A stretch of 64,000 nucleotides of DNA from Phaeovulum sp. (GTDB lineage Bacteria; Pseudomonadota; Alphaproteobacteria; Rhodobacterales; Rhodobacteraceae), in assembly GCF_030684035.1 (NCBI RefSeq), contig NZ_JAUXPI010000003.1:62001-126000 (forward strand). The letters are read 5' to 3'. Each line of letters opens with the position of its first letter. Position 1 is the first letter of the stretch. Below are positions 36,623 through 45,731 of this stretch, one piece after another. A model generated the notes under the pieces. It was not told the DNA's origin and ran no database searches. It was given only the letters and a program-made list of their open reading frames with translations. The translations under genes and the position numbers were made by a program.

Positions 36623-38446
36623 ATGAACGACGATCTCAAGGCGACCATCGCGTTTCTCGAAACCGTGCACCCCTACGATACCTTGCCCAAGGACGAACTG
36701 GCGCGGGTCGCCGGTTGCTTCGTGCGCAATGAGTTTGCGGCCGATACGCTGGTTTACCAGATCGGCGAGCCATTGGCCGGGATATTCCTGATCAAGCGCG
36801 GCGGGGTCGAGGTGCTTGACCGCAATGGCGGGCTGGTTTCATTGCTGGCTGCGCGCAACACCTTTGGCGAGCGCGGGCTGATGCGTGATGGCCTGGCCGC
36901 CACCACCGCCCACACCCGCGAGGACAGCACAATTCTGATGCTGCCCGCGATCGAGTTTCGCGAGCTGATCGCGCGCTTTCCCTCGTTCGAGCGGTTTTTC
37001 AATCGCGGTCGCGGTCAGGACCATCACACCAGCGACATTTCGACGCTGAAGGTGGCCGACCTGATTGCCCGCAAACCGCTGTCCTGCGCGCCCGACACGC
37101 CTGTTGCCGAAGCCGCAAGGATGATGCGCGATGCCCAAATCTCGAGCCTCGGCGTCACCGATGGCGAAAAGCTCGTGGGCATTCTTACGGTGCGCGATCT
37201 GGCAAACAAGGTGCTGGCCGAAGGTCGCAGCGCCACCACACCGGTTGCCAAGGTGATGACCGCCAAGCCGATCTCGCTGCCCCCTACGGCGCTCGGGACA
37301 GACATTTTGCACATCATGCTGGAACGCAAGATCGGGCATTTGCCGATTGTTGAAGATGGCCGCTTTGTCGGCATGATCACCCAGACCGATCTCACCCGGT
37401 TTCAGGCGGTCAGCTCGGCGGTGCTGGTACGAGATCTGGCAGGGGCGACAAAGGTTGCAGAGATGGCCGCGGTCACCGCGCGCATTCCAAGGCTTCTGGT
37501 GCAACTTGTGGGCGGCAACCACGCGCATGAGGTGGTGACGCGGCTGATTACCGACATTGCCGATACCGTGACCCGCCGCCTGCTGGCACTGGCCGAGGCG
37601 GAGCTTGGCGCGGCACCGGTGCCCTATCTCTGGCTCGCCTGCGGCAGCCAGGGGCGGCAGGAACAGACCGGCATCTCCGATCAGGACAACTGCATGATCA
37701 TCCACAATAATGCCACGCCGGATGACATGGTCTATTTTGCCAAGATGGCGAAGATCGTCAGCGACGGGCTGAATGAATGCGGCTACGTCTATTGCCCCGG
37801 TGACATGATGGCCACCGCCGACCGCTGGCGCGTGCGCCAAAAGCTCTGGCGCGACTATTTCCAGCGCTGGATCGCCGTGCCATCGAACGAGGCGCAGATG
37901 CTCGCCTCGGTGATGTTCGATCTGCGCCCGATCGGCGGAACGGTCAGCCTCTATCAGGAATTGCAGCAAGAAACGTTGGATATGGCCGCCAAGAACTCGA
38001 TCTTTGTGGCGCATATGATCGCAAACTCGCTCAAGCACACGCCGCCTCTGGGCCTCATTCGTGGCTTCGCCACGATCCGCTCGGGCGAACACCGCAACCA
38101 CATCGACATGAAGCACAACGGAGTGGTGCCGGTGGCTGACCTCGCGCGCGTCTATGCGCTGCAAGGCCGTCTCACCGCAGCCAATACCCGCGCCCGACTG
38201 CAAGGTGCGGAAGCGGCGGGGATCATCTCCACCTCGGGCGCGCGCGACCTGATCGAGGCCTACGACCTGATCGCCTCGATGCGGCTGGAAAACCAGGCGC
38301 TTCTGGTGCGCTCGGGGCGCAAGCCCGACAATTTCCTTTCACCGACCGACCTTTCGGATTTCGAGCGCAGCCACCTTCGCGATGCGTTCGTGGTGGTGCG
38401 CACAATGCAATCGGCGCTTGCACACGGCAAAGGCGCACCGGGCTAA
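36623..38446 (+). CDS. cNMP-binding / CBS / DUF294 nucleotidyltransferase-like protein
   Basis: This is a multidomain cytosolic protein of 607 residues. Residues about 15-125 form a cyclic-nucleotide-binding (CAP effector) fold with GEPLAGIFLIKRG. Two CBS motifs follow at about 145-200 and 210-265. Next comes a DUF294 nucleotidyltransferase-like domain with G341-S342 in CGSQGRQEQT and the metal-binding pair D353-x-D355 (ISDQDN). A C-terminal DUF294 helical domain ends the protein. The pattern resembles the GlnD-type nucleotidyltransferase fold, so it may modify a protein or make a nucleotide signal, with ligand sensing by CBS and cNMP domains. It lies in the symporter operon; in bacteria these genes commonly neighbour such symporters and a DnaQ-like nuclease. 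Confidence 0.87.
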   Translation: MNDDLKATIAFLETVHPYDTLPKDELARVAGCFVRNEFAADTLVYQIGEPLAGIFLIKRGGVEVLDRNGGLVSLLAARNTFGERGLMRDGLAATTAHTREDSTILMLPAIEFRELIARFPSFERFFNRGRGQDHHTSDISTLKVADLIARKPLSCAPDTPVAEAARMMRDAQISSLGVTDGEKLVGILTVRDLANKVLAEGRSATTPVAKVMTAKPISLPPTALGTDILHIMLERKIGHLPIVEDGRFVGMITQTDLTRFQAVSSAVLVRDLAGATKVAEMAAVTARIPRLLVQLVGGNHAHEVVTRLITDIADTVTRRLLALAEAELGAAPVPYLWLACGSQGRQEQTGISDQDNCMIIHNNATPDDMVYFAKMAKIVSDGLNECGYVYCPGDMMATADRWRVRQKLWRDYFQRWIAVPSNEAQMLASVMFDLRPIGGTVSLYQELQQETLDMAAKNSIFVAHMIANSLKHTPPLGLIRGFATIRSGEHRNHIDMKHNGVVPVADLARVYALQGRLTAANTRARLQGAEAAGIISTSGARDLIEAYDLIASMRLENQALLVRSGRKPDNFLSPTDLSDFERSHLRDAFVVVRTMQSALAHGKGAPG

Positions 38447-38462
38447 CAAGGACAATCGGCCA

Positions 38463-38984
38463 ATGGCAATCGACTGGATCACGATGGCGGCGGTGGGCAT
38501 TCTGGCCTTCTGCATTGTCTTTGCGGCCAACCACCTGAGCAAGCGACGGCTGCCGAAATGGCTGATGCCCGCCGCCATCGGCGGCTCGATGATCGCCTAT
38601 TCGGTCTGGAACGAATATTCCTGGTTCGACCGTGTGCGCGCCGATCTTCCCGCCAGCGTGGTGATTTTGGCCGAGGTGCAGGGCGGCGCGCCGTGGCGGC
38701 CCTGGTCTTACGCCTTCCCGGTGACCTCGCGGTTCATTGCGCTCGACAGGGCGGCGGTGCTGCGCTCTGCCGCCTCGCCCGATCTGGTAGCTACCGACGT
38801 TCTGCTGGTGACACGCTGGGGCCAAACGGTGCGGGTACCGGTCGCCTTCGATTGCAAGGCCGGCGCGCGTGCCGATCTGGTGGAAGGTGCCGAACTGGTG
38901 CCCGACGGAACCCTGCGCGGTGCCACCTGGGTGGCGGTGGGGTTGGATGACGAGATGCTGAAGGCCGCCTGCAACGGAGGATGA
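38463..38984 (+). CDS. membrane-anchored protein of unknown function
   Basis: The 173-residue product begins MAIDWITMAAVGILAFCIVF and has two membrane segments (about residues 5-23 and 34-50) with a short basic link (KRRLPKW). A C-terminal domain of about 120 residues is probably periplasmic and shows the repeated strand pattern typical of small beta-rich domains. No family is recognised. It starts 17 nt after the DUF294 gene and stops 3 nt before the receiver gene, so it belongs to the same operon. Its role there is unknown; membrane tethering or sensing is a guess. Confidence 0.68.
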   Translation: MAIDWITMAAVGILAFCIVFAANHLSKRRLPKWLMPAAIGGSMIAYSVWNEYSWFDRVRADLPASVVILAEVQGGAPWRPWSYAFPVTSRFIALDRAAVLRSAASPDLVATDVLLVTRWGQTVRVPVAFDCKAGARADLVEGAELVPDGTLRGATWVAVGLDDEMLKAACNGG

Positions 38985-38987
38985 GCA

Positions 38988-39383
38988 ATGGCCGACGGTG
39001 GAAGAAAACACCGGGTTCTGGTGGTCGAGGACGAGGACAATATTGCCATCGCGCTCGATTATCTGCTGACCCGCGAAGGCTATGACCACGACCGCATCGC
39101 CAATGGGGCCGAGGCAATGGCGCGCATCCGCGCGACGCTGCCCGACCTTGTGCTGCTTGACGTGATGCTGCCCGAGGTATCGGGGTACGAGATCTGCCAG
39201 ACTGTGCGCGCCGACCCCGCGCTCATTGGCGTGAAGATACTGATGATGACGGCGCGCGGTTCAGCGATGGAGCGGCGCAAGGGGCTGGCGCTGGGTGCCG
39301 ACGGCTTCATTGCCAAGCCATTCGAGTTGAAGGAACTGCGCGCCGAAGTGCAGCGCCTGCTTGCTGCGGAGCCGGGGTCATGA
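38988..39383 (+). CDS. single-domain response regulator (CheY-like)
   Basis: This 131-residue protein consists of a receiver domain only. Acidic residues EDED near 15-18, phospho-acceptor D58 in LLDVMLP, Thr in MMTARG near 88 and K110 in AKPFE are all present, so it should be phosphorylatable. No DNA-binding or enzymatic output domain follows. Its ATG lies 3 nt after the membrane protein stop, and its stop overlaps the start of the sensor/exonuclease gene (ATGA at 39380-39383). It therefore probably works with a histidine kinase, but the neighbouring sensor lacks its phospho-His, so another kinase must donate phosphate. Confidence 0.9.
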   Translation: MADGGRKHRVLVVEDEDNIAIALDYLLTREGYDHDRIANGAEAMARIRATLPDLVLLDVMLPEVSGYEICQTVRADPALIGVKILMMTARGSAMERRKGLALGADGFIAKPFELKELRAEVQRLLAAEPGS

Positions 39384-41476
39384 TCGAACGGCTCAGCCTG
39401 CGGATCCGGGTTTTCCTGTTCTTCGTGGCGCTGGCAGCAGGCAATCTGGGCGCGATCATTGCGGGCATCTATGCTGGCTACCATCGCATTGAAGACCCTG
39501 CGGTATTCAACGCCTTCATTCAGGGCGGCATCATCACCGGCTTCACCATCCTGGGTCTGATCACCTGGGTCTGGTTCCTGTTCGACAAGAATGTGGCGCG
39601 ACCGATCGAGCGATTGGCGGGCGGCATTCGCGCCCGCACCCATGCCGAGGTTTCGGCAGAGCTTGACCACACCTCTGGCAAGTATCTCGGCGATCTGGCA
39701 CCTGCCGCGCTTGCGGTAACCCAGTATCTGGCCGAGACGCGCGACGCGCTTTCCGGGGCGGTGGAACGCGAGACGGCGCGGCTGGAGACCGAAAAGGGGC
39801 GGCTGGAAACGCTCTTGTCCGATGTGCCGGTCGGGGTTCTCCTGTGCACAGCTGACCATCAGTTGGTGTTCTACAACGGGCAAGCAGTTGATCTGCTGGG
39901 TCGTGCCGACACATCGCAGGGACCGGGGCTTGACCGCGGCCTCTTTGAATACCTGCACCACGCGCCGATCGAGCAAGCCTGGGCACGGCTGCGCGAAACC
40001 GACGATCACGATGCCGCTTCGGATCTGCTCTGCGCAACCACCGGCTCGGGCAAGGTGCTGGCGGCGCGGATGCGGCTTCTGGCAGAGCCGGTTGGCAGCG
40101 ACGGCACCCGGCCAAGACCCGGCTATGTGCTGACGCTGCGCGATGTGAGCAGCGATCTGGCGTCGCAAGCCGAGCGCGAGGCACTGATCGACGAGATGTT
40201 CGACAGGGTGCGGCGCCCGGCGGCAAACCTGCTTTCGGTGATTGGGGTGGTGACCGAAGCGGGCGGTGCGCTGCCGGAGAAACTTGGCGGCGCGATGTTG
40301 GCCGAGGTAACGGCTCTGGCGCAGGCGGTCACCGAGCTGGCCGCGCGCCACGATGCGGCGCGGGCAGAATGGCGGCCGCTCAGCCTGGTCCGCGCCTCCG
40401 ATCTGACCGAGGCGATCCGGGCGCGGGCAGGGGCAGAGGGCGTGGTGCTCGATGTCGCGGCGCAAGAGCTGATCCTGCGTTGCGACGGGTTCGAGCTTGC
40501 GGCGCTGATGGCGTCGCTGGCGGCGCGGCTGGCATCCGGTCGGCAAGGCCTGCGCGTGGAGATCGGCGAGGATGGGCCGGGGGCGCTGATCGCGCTTGCC
40601 TGGCAGGGGCCCGCGGTTTCGGTCAGCGAGCTTGACCGCTGGCTTGATGCGCCGCTTGAGGTCGGCATGCCCGACCTGACCGGGCGGCGGGTGCTGGCAA
40701 CGCATGCTACCGAAATCTGGCCCGAACCGCTGGCCGCAGGCGAAGCGCGCATCTGCCTGCCGCTGCGCGAAGTGCGCCGCGCCCACAAGCGACCGGCACC
40801 GGTGCTGCGCGCCGTGGTCTATGACTTTGACCTGCTGCTCAAGGACCGCCCGGCAAGCCTGATGGCGGCGCGCCTTGATGATCTGACCTATGTCGTGTTC
40901 GACACCGAGACGACAGGTCTTCTGCCCGCGCAGGGCGACGAGATCGTGCAGATTGCCGGGGTGCGGATCGTCAACGGGCGGCGGCTGGAAAAGGAAGTGT
41001 TCGATGCGCTGGTGAACCCGGGTCGCCCGATCCCATCGGCATCGACCGAGGTGCATGGCATCACCGATGCAATGGTAGCCGATGCGCCCGACATTGCCGA
41101 TGTCGGGCGCCGTTTCCACGCTTTCGCCAAGGGCGCGGTGCTGGTGGCGCATAACGCGCCCTTCGATGTCGAATTCCTGCGCCGCAAGCAGGCCCGGATC
41201 GGCGCGGTGTTCGACCATCCCACGCTGGATACGGTGCTCTTGTCGGCGGTGGTGTTCGGGCAGGGCGAGAGCCACAGCCTCGATGCGCTGACGCATCGGC
41301 TCGGGATCACCATTCCCGAGGAGGCGCGCCATACGGCGATTGGCGATACCGTGGCGACCGCCGAGGCCTTCCTGAAGCTTCTGCCCTCGCTCAAGGCGCG
41401 CGGGCTTGAGACCTTTGGCGATGTGCTGCGCGAGGTGCGCAAGCACGGGCGGCTGCTGAAAGATCTGAACGGCTGA
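39380..41476 (+). CDS. membrane sensor pseudokinase fused to DEDDh 3'-5' exonuclease
   Basis: This 698-residue fusion has two N-terminal membrane helices (about 10-30 and 47-67), a HAMP-like linker, a PAS domain (about 145-255, SDVPVGVLLCTADHQLVFYN) and a DHp-like helix. There the usual H-E-L-R-T-P-L reads D275-R-V-R-R-P-A, so the phospho-acceptor is lost. A weak ATPase-like region follows. From about 500 there is a DnaQ-type exonuclease with D508 and E510 (DTETTG), H591-D596 (HNAPFD) and H651-D656 (HTAIGD), all catalytic positions intact. The protein probably senses a signal at the membrane and regulates nuclease action on DNA, RNA or a nucleotide signal. It is coupled to the receiver gene by a 4-nt overlap. 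Confidence 0.86.
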   Translation: MIERLSLRIRVFLFFVALAAGNLGAIIAGIYAGYHRIEDPAVFNAFIQGGIITGFTILGLITWVWFLFDKNVARPIERLAGGIRARTHAEVSAELDHTSGKYLGDLAPAALAVTQYLAETRDALSGAVERETARLETEKGRLETLLSDVPVGVLLCTADHQLVFYNGQAVDLLGRADTSQGPGLDRGLFEYLHHAPIEQAWARLRETDDHDAASDLLCATTGSGKVLAARMRLLAEPVGSDGTRPRPGYVLTLRDVSSDLASQAEREALIDEMFDRVRRPAANLLSVIGVVTEAGGALPEKLGGAMLAEVTALAQAVTELAARHDAARAEWRPLSLVRASDLTEAIRARAGAEGVVLDVAAQELILRCDGFELAALMASLAARLASGRQGLRVEIGEDGPGALIALAWQGPAVSVSELDRWLDAPLEVGMPDLTGRRVLATHATEIWPEPLAAGEARICLPLREVRRAHKRPAPVLRAVVYDFDLLLKDRPASLMAARLDDLTYVVFDTETTGLLPAQGDEIVQIAGVRIVNGRRLEKEVFDALVNPGRPIPSASTEVHGITDAMVADAPDIADVGRRFHAFAKGAVLVAHNAPFDVEFLRRKQARIGAVFDHPTLDTVLLSAVVFGQGESHSLDALTHRLGITIPEEARHTAIGDTVATAEAFLKLLPSLKARGLETFGDVLREVRKHGRLLKDLNG

Positions 41477-41480
41477 AGGC

Positions 41481-41527
41481 CGGGGGCGCTGCCCCCGGAC
41501 CCCCGGGGTATTTGGACGATGAAGAAG
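41481..41527. repeat. Terminator-like hairpin plus intergenic repeat copy B
   Basis: CCGGGGGC/GCCCCCGG with a 3-nt loop (41481-41499) is followed by the repeat core CCCCCGGGGTATTTGGACGA and TGAAGAAG (41500-41527). It lies between the convergent sensor-exonuclease gene and pyrD. The core matches the one after hemF over about 25 nt with few changes. Confidence 0.6.
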
Positions 41528-41537
41528 CGGCGGGGGG

Positions 41538-42596
41538 TCAGGTCCAGTCGCCGATGCCGCTGCCGACAGCATCGGCGACAGTGGCAAACCCGTCACGCGC
41601 AAGCAGCAGATCAAGGCCGCGCGCAATCTCTGCGCCAAGCGAGAGGCCGCCAAACACCAGCGCCGTGTAAAGCTGCACCGCCGAGGCCCCGGCGCGAATT
41701 TTCTGGTAGGCCTGATCGGCGGAGCCAACCCCGCCAACCCCGATCAGCACCAACCGGCCAGCGGTCAGTTGCGCGAGGCGGGCAAGCAGGCGCGTGGAGA
41801 TTTCGAACAGCGGCGCGCCCGAGAGGCCGCCTTTCTCGTTCCGATCAGCAGATTTCAGGCCGTCGCGCGCAATCGTGGTGTTGGTGGCGATGATCCCGTC
41901 GATGCCGGAGGCAAGCGCCACCTCGGCGATATCCTCCAGCGCAGCTTCTGCCAGGTCGGGCGCAATCTTGAGAAACAGCGGCAACGGCCGGGCGAGCTCG
42001 GTGCGTGCCGCGAGCACGGCTTCGAGCAGGGCGGCAAGTGCCGCCGGGCCTTGCAGGTCGCGCAATCGCTCGGTGTTGGGCGACGAGACGTTGATGGTGG
42101 CAAAGTCGATATGCGGTCCGGCGATGCGCAGCACCTCGGCAAAGTCGGCGGCACGGTCGGGGCTGTCCTTGTTGGCACCAAGGTTCAGCCCCACCGGAAT
42201 CCCCGGAGGGCGGCGCGAGAGGCGCTTGGCGATGACCTCCGCGCCTTCGTTGTTGAAGCCAAAGCGGTTGATCGCGGCGCGGTCTGCGGTCAGCCTGAAC
42301 AGCCTCGGCTTCGGGTTGCCGGGCTGCGCGCGCGGCGTGGCGGCCCCGAGTTCGAGAAAGCCGAAGCCCGCGCGCATCAGCGGTGCGACCGCCACCGCGT
42401 TCTTGTCGAAGCCTGCGGCAAGGCCGATCGGGTTGGGCAGCGCCAGCCCCGCGAGCCGGGTTTGCAGGCGCGGCGTCGAGACCACCCCCGACAGCGGCAC
42501 CAGGCCCGCGGCGAGCGCGCGGATCGAGAGGCCATGCGAGAGTTCCGGGTCGAGCCGCAAAAGCACCGCAAGCCCGGCGCGTTCGATCAGGTTCAC
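41538..42596 (-). CDS. pyrD: dihydroorotate dehydrogenase (quinone), class 2
   Basis: PyrD oxidises dihydroorotate to orotate and passes electrons to quinone at the membrane. The 352-residue length and the N-terminal helical extension ([22 protein letters not shown]) mark it as class 2. Conserved parts are [13 protein letters not shown] near residue 60, [12 protein letters not shown] near 111, [14 protein letters not shown] near 172 with the active-site serine, ATNTT near 247 and the FMN-binding [20 protein letters not shown] near 295. The start is GTG 42596, overlapping the stop of the DUF952 gene as GTGA, so the two are translationally coupled. Confidence 0.95.
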   Translation of the reverse strand: MNLIERAGLAVLLRLDPELSHGLSIRALAAGLVPLSGVVSTPRLQTRLAGLALPNPIGLAAGFDKNAVAVAPLMRAGFGFLELGAATPRAQPGNPKPRLFRLTADRAAINRFGFNNEGAEVIAKRLSRRPPGIPVGLNLGANKDSPDRAADFAEVLRIAGPHIDFATINVSSPNTERLRDLQGPAALAALLEAVLAARTELARPLPLFLKIAPDLAEAALEDIAEVALASGIDGIIATNTTIARDGLKSADRNEKGGLSGAPLFEISTRLLARLAQLTAGRLVLIGVGGVGSADQAYQKIRAGASAVQLYTALVFGGLSLGAEIARGLDLLLARDGFATVADAVGSGIGDWT

Positions 42597-42931
42597 GGCA
42601 TGCCCTCTGGAAAAATGTGGCCGCTGGCACCGAGCGGCAGAGAGGTGTCGCGCACTACTTCGGCTATCAGCAGCGGCCGGTAGAGATGCGGGAACAGCGC
42701 CCCGCCGCGCGCCGGTTCCCATTTCAGCGCCGCGCCAAGGCGGGTGGCGTCGAGCGAGACAAGCACCAGATCGCTTTCGCCGGCGAAATGTCGGGCGGCG
42801 GTTTCGGTCACCTGCGCGGCGGTGGAAAAGTGGATGAAGCCATCCGCGAGATCGACCGGGGCACCGAAGGTTTGCCCCGCGGCGCGGAACGCATCCCATT
42901 CGGGGCGGCGGAATATCTTGTAGATCAGCAT
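42593..42931 (-). CDS. DUF952 domain-containing protein
   Basis: The 112-residue product begins [15 protein letters not shown] and contains the DUF952 pattern [23 protein letters not shown] near residues 28-50 and the HLYRPL motif near 90. DUF952 proteins have an ADP-ribosyltransferase-like fold and no established function. The start is ATG 42931; upstream in-frame codons up to 43012 lack a ribosome-binding site. The stop overlaps the pyrD start by 4 nt, a pairing common in alphaproteobacteria, which suggests co-expression rather than a pyrimidine role. Confidence 0.85.
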   Translation of the reverse strand: MLIYKIFRRPEWDAFRAAGQTFGAPVDLADGFIHFSTAAQVTETAARHFAGESDLVLVSLDATRLGAALKWEPARGGALFPHLYRPLLIAEVVRDTSLPLGASGHIFPEGMP

Positions 42932-43083
42932 GTGCCCCACATGCGCCAAGGCGGGTGCGCGGTCAATGCCTGCCGCGGTCATGATGCCGTTGCACTGAGC
43001 GACTACCAGCACCGCAGTGGAGCTTTGACAGATTGCCGCGAAGGTCGCACAGTGTGGCGATCATCACCAAGGGGAGTTCTCGC

Positions 43084-44595
43084 ATGTCTGCTTTTTCACG
43101 CAATCTGGTTGCGGCGTTGCTCGGGGCGTCCTGCCTCGTGGCTGCGCCAGCACTAGCGGAGACGGTCAAGCTGACCATTCTCGGCATCGGCGATATCTAC
43201 AGCTACGACGGCGACGGCACGCGCGGCGGTTTTGCGCGCCTCAATGCCGTGGTAAAGGCCGAACGCGCCGCCAACCCGAACATGATCTACGCCTTTGACG
43301 GCGACATGCTTTCGCCGTCGTTGCTTTCGGGCTTTGACCTCGGGCAGAATACCATCGACCTGACCAATCTCGTTCCCTTCGACATCGCGGTGCCGGGGAA
43401 CCACGAGTTTGACTTCGGGCCCGAGAATTTCTTCGAGAAGATGGCCGGTTCCAACTATCCTTGGGCCGCGATCAACATTACCAACGCCGATGGCTCGGCG
43501 ATACCCGGGCTTGGCGGGGTGATGGTGAAAGAGGTGGGCGGGATCAAGGTTGCGCTGATTCCGATCGCGCAGGACACCACACCCGAAGTGTCGAGTTCGG
43601 GTGATCTGGTGTTTTTGCCCACGGTGGAAACCGGCATCGCCGCCGCCAAGGCGGCGCGCGCCGATGGTGCCGAAATCGTGATCGGCGTGGTGCAGACCAA
43701 CATGGAAAACGACCGTGCGCTGATCGCAAGCCACGCTTTCGACGTGATCCTGTCGGGCGACGACCATTCCTATGCCACCGCCTATGACGGCTTCACCGCC
43801 TATGTCGAAACCTCGGTTGACGGGCGCCACATTGCGCCGCTCGATCTGATGGTGGATGTGACCGAGAAAGACGGCAAGCGCACGATCAAATGGATGCCGG
43901 TGTTCCGTTTCATCGACAGCGCAACCGTAACGCCCGACCCGGAAAGCCAGGCGCTGGCGGATGGCTTCAAGCAGATGCTTGACGACACGCTCAGCGCGGC
44001 GATCGGCAGCACCGAAGGGCCGCTTGATTCGCGGCGCAATGTGGTGCGCAAGGAGGAATCGGCGATGGGCAACCTGATCGCCGATGCCATGCGTGCGGCG
44101 GTGAATGCCGATATCGCGATCATGAACGGCGGCGGCATCCGCGCCGACCGCACCTATGACGCAGGCACCGTGCTCACCCGGCGCGACATGCTGACCGAAC
44201 TGCCGTTTGGCAACCTGACGGTTGCGACGGAGCTTCCGGGGTCGCAGATTCTGGCGGCGCTGGAAAACGGTGTCAGTCAGGTGGAAAACGGCGCTGGCCG
44301 CTTCCCGCAGGTTTCGGGGCTTACCTTCACGCTGGACCCGGCCGCCCCGGCAGGGTCGCGCGTGTCCGAAGTTATGGTCGGCGGCGCGCCGCTCGATCTC
44401 AACAAGGTCTATCGACTGGCGACCAATGACTTCCTGCTTGATGGTGGCGACGGCTACACCGCGCTTAGCGGTGGTCGGGTGCTGACCAACATCGGCGGCG
44501 GAAATCTGGTTGCCAATGACGTGATGGCCTTTGTCGAAAAGAACGGCAAGGTGACCAACACGGTCGAAGGCCGGATCAAGATCCTCGGCAAGTAA
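43084..44595 (+). CDS. exported 5'-nucleotidase/metallophosphatase-like protein
   Basis: The 503-residue product has a signal peptide (MSAFSRNLVAALLGA, cleavage near ALA-ET), an N-terminal calcineurin-like phosphoesterase domain and a C-terminal 5'-nucleotidase substrate-binding domain (NGGGIRADRTYDAG near 347, TELPFGNLTV near 369, LATNDFLLDGGDGYTAL near 444). It should act on nucleotides or phosphate esters in the periplasm. Metal ligands are unusual by eye alignment: D37-x-Y39 instead of DxH, D74 and N106-H107 normal, Q204 where H is expected, and G-D226-D-H228 instead of GHxH. The start is ATG 43084 after AAGGGGAG. A strong terminator follows. Confidence 0.87.
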   Translation: MSAFSRNLVAALLGASCLVAAPALAETVKLTILGIGDIYSYDGDGTRGGFARLNAVVKAERAANPNMIYAFDGDMLSPSLLSGFDLGQNTIDLTNLVPFDIAVPGNHEFDFGPENFFEKMAGSNYPWAAINITNADGSAIPGLGGVMVKEVGGIKVALIPIAQDTTPEVSSSGDLVFLPTVETGIAAAKAARADGAEIVIGVVQTNMENDRALIASHAFDVILSGDDHSYATAYDGFTAYVETSVDGRHIAPLDLMVDVTEKDGKRTIKWMPVFRFIDSATVTPDPESQALADGFKQMLDDTLSAAIGSTEGPLDSRRNVVRKEESAMGNLIADAMRAAVNADIAIMNGGGIRADRTYDAGTVLTRRDMLTELPFGNLTVATELPGSQILAALENGVSQVENGAGRFPQVSGLTFTLDPAAPAGSRVSEVMVGGAPLDLNKVYRLATNDFLLDGGDGYTALSGGRVLTNIGGGNLVANDVMAFVEKNGKVTNTVEGRIKILGK

Positions 44596-44615
44596 CGCCC
44601 GACCAATGCAGCGTG

Positions 44616-44642
44616 AGGCGCGCCCGGACCGGGCGCGCCTTT
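44616..44642 (+). terminator. Hairpin terminator after the 5'-nucleotidase-like gene
   Basis: AGGCGCGCCCGG (44616-44627), one A, and CCGGGCGCGCCT (44629-44640) form perfect 12-bp arms ending in TTT. It lies 21 nt after the stop codon and before the SRAP gene. Confidence 0.75.
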
Positions 44643-44692
44643 GCATTCGCGCCCCCTTCGCGCCGCCCCCCGAGGGCGTTATGCTTGGGCGC

Positions 44693-45373
44693 ATGTGCGG
44701 ACGCTTTGCCATCACCCTGCCGCCCGAAGCGATGGTGCGGATGTTCGATGCGGTGCCGGGCAATGATGTGCCACAGGGTGCCCGCTACAACGTCTGCCCG
44801 ACCCAGATGGTGGCCGCCGTGACCTCGCTTGAAGGGGTGCGGCACCTGCGCGGGCTGCGCTGGGGCTTTGTGCCCGCGTGGTATGAAACTCCGACCGATG
44901 GGCCTTTGCTGATCAATGCAAGGGCCGAAACCATAGCCGAAAAGCCCGCGTTTCGCGCGGCGGTCAGGGCGCGGCGGTGCCTGATCGCTGCCGATGGGTT
45001 TTACGAATGGAACGTGGGCGGGAACGGGGCGCGGCTGCCGTGGTTCGTGACCCGCGCCGATGGCAGGCCGATGGCGATGGCGGGCATCTGGCAAGACTGG
45101 GAGCGTGCGGGCCAGCGGTTGACAGGTTGCGCCATCGTCACCTGCGCGGCGGGGCCGGACATGGCACCCATTCATCACCGCGAGCCGGTGCTGGTGGACC
45201 CCGCCGATTGGCCGCTCTGGCTGGGCGAAAGCGGCCATGGTGCCGCGCGCCTGATGCGGGGGCACCCGGAGGCGGCGCTTCGTGCCTGGCGGGTGGGGGT
45301 CGGGGTGAACTCGAACCGCGCGACGGGAGCAGAGCTTTGCGCCCCGCTGGCAACCGGCACGCCGGGGGCGTGA
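44693..45373 (+). CDS. SOS response-associated peptidase (SRAP, YedK/HMCES family)
   Basis: This family forms a covalent thiazolidine crosslink with abasic sites in single-stranded DNA through its N-terminal cysteine. The start must be ATG 44693, because the product then reads MCGRFA and Cys2 becomes the catalytic N-terminus after Met removal; ATG 44681 would block this. Other conserved parts are RYNVCPTQ near residue 33, LINARAET near 73 with the active-site Asn, DGFYEW near 100 with the Glu, and the His in MAPIHHREPVLV near 157-168. The 226-residue length is typical. It stands alone between a terminator and tRNA-Gly. Confidence 0.92.
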   Translation: MCGRFAITLPPEAMVRMFDAVPGNDVPQGARYNVCPTQMVAAVTSLEGVRHLRGLRWGFVPAWYETPTDGPLLINARAETIAEKPAFRAAVRARRCLIAADGFYEWNVGGNGARLPWFVTRADGRPMAMAGIWQDWERAGQRLTGCAIVTCAAGPDMAPIHHREPVLVDPADWPLWLGESGHGAARLMRGHPEAALRAWRVGVGVNSNRATGAELCAPLATGTPGA

Positions 45374-45445
45374 AGGCCCGGGTTTCGCGCCAATGATGCC
45401 GCAGCACTTGCGCGCCGCCGGGGCCTCGGCTTATAGGGGGCGGGC

Positions 45446-45519
45446 GCGGGTGTAGCTCAATGGTAGAGCAGCTGCCTTCCAAGCTGAATACGTGGGTTCG
45501 ATTCCCATCACCCGCTCCA
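45446..45519 (+). tRNA. tRNA-Gly(UCC)
   Basis: This 74-nt cloverleaf has acceptor arms GCGGGTG/CACCCGC, D-arm GCTC/GAGC, anticodon loop CTTCCAA with anticodon TCC, T-arm GTGGG-TTCGATT-CCCAT and an encoded CCA end. By my pairing the anticodon stem GCTGC/GCTGA has a T-T opposition at 29-41 and a G-A at 27-43. Confidence 0.93.
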
Positions 45520-45731
45520 TCTTCTCCCTTTGGCCAAATGGCTGCTCTGGTGCGCCGCGTTGCAGCACCTTTCCTGCCTTTGCGATGGCAAGCGCAGCGG
45601 GGTTCTGGCGCGCGTCATCCCCATTGGGCAAACGTTGGCAGGACTGGCGCAGGGCAAAATGCGCGGCGCAGACAGACCGGGCGCGCGGACCCTGCGGCGC
45701 GCCCTGTCACATGGTGTCACGATCTCGGCGG

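Noticed and set aside
39080-41737. 885-codon minus-strand open frame
   Set aside because: It is antisense to the receiver and sensor/exonuclease genes. Its composition (His/Arg/Gln-rich, no motifs) is typical of GC-rich shadow frames.
45431-45631. Minus-strand frame containing [20 protein letters not shown]
   Set aside because: This is the well-known artefact of translating the antisense of tRNA-Gly; the real feature is the tRNA at 45446-45519.
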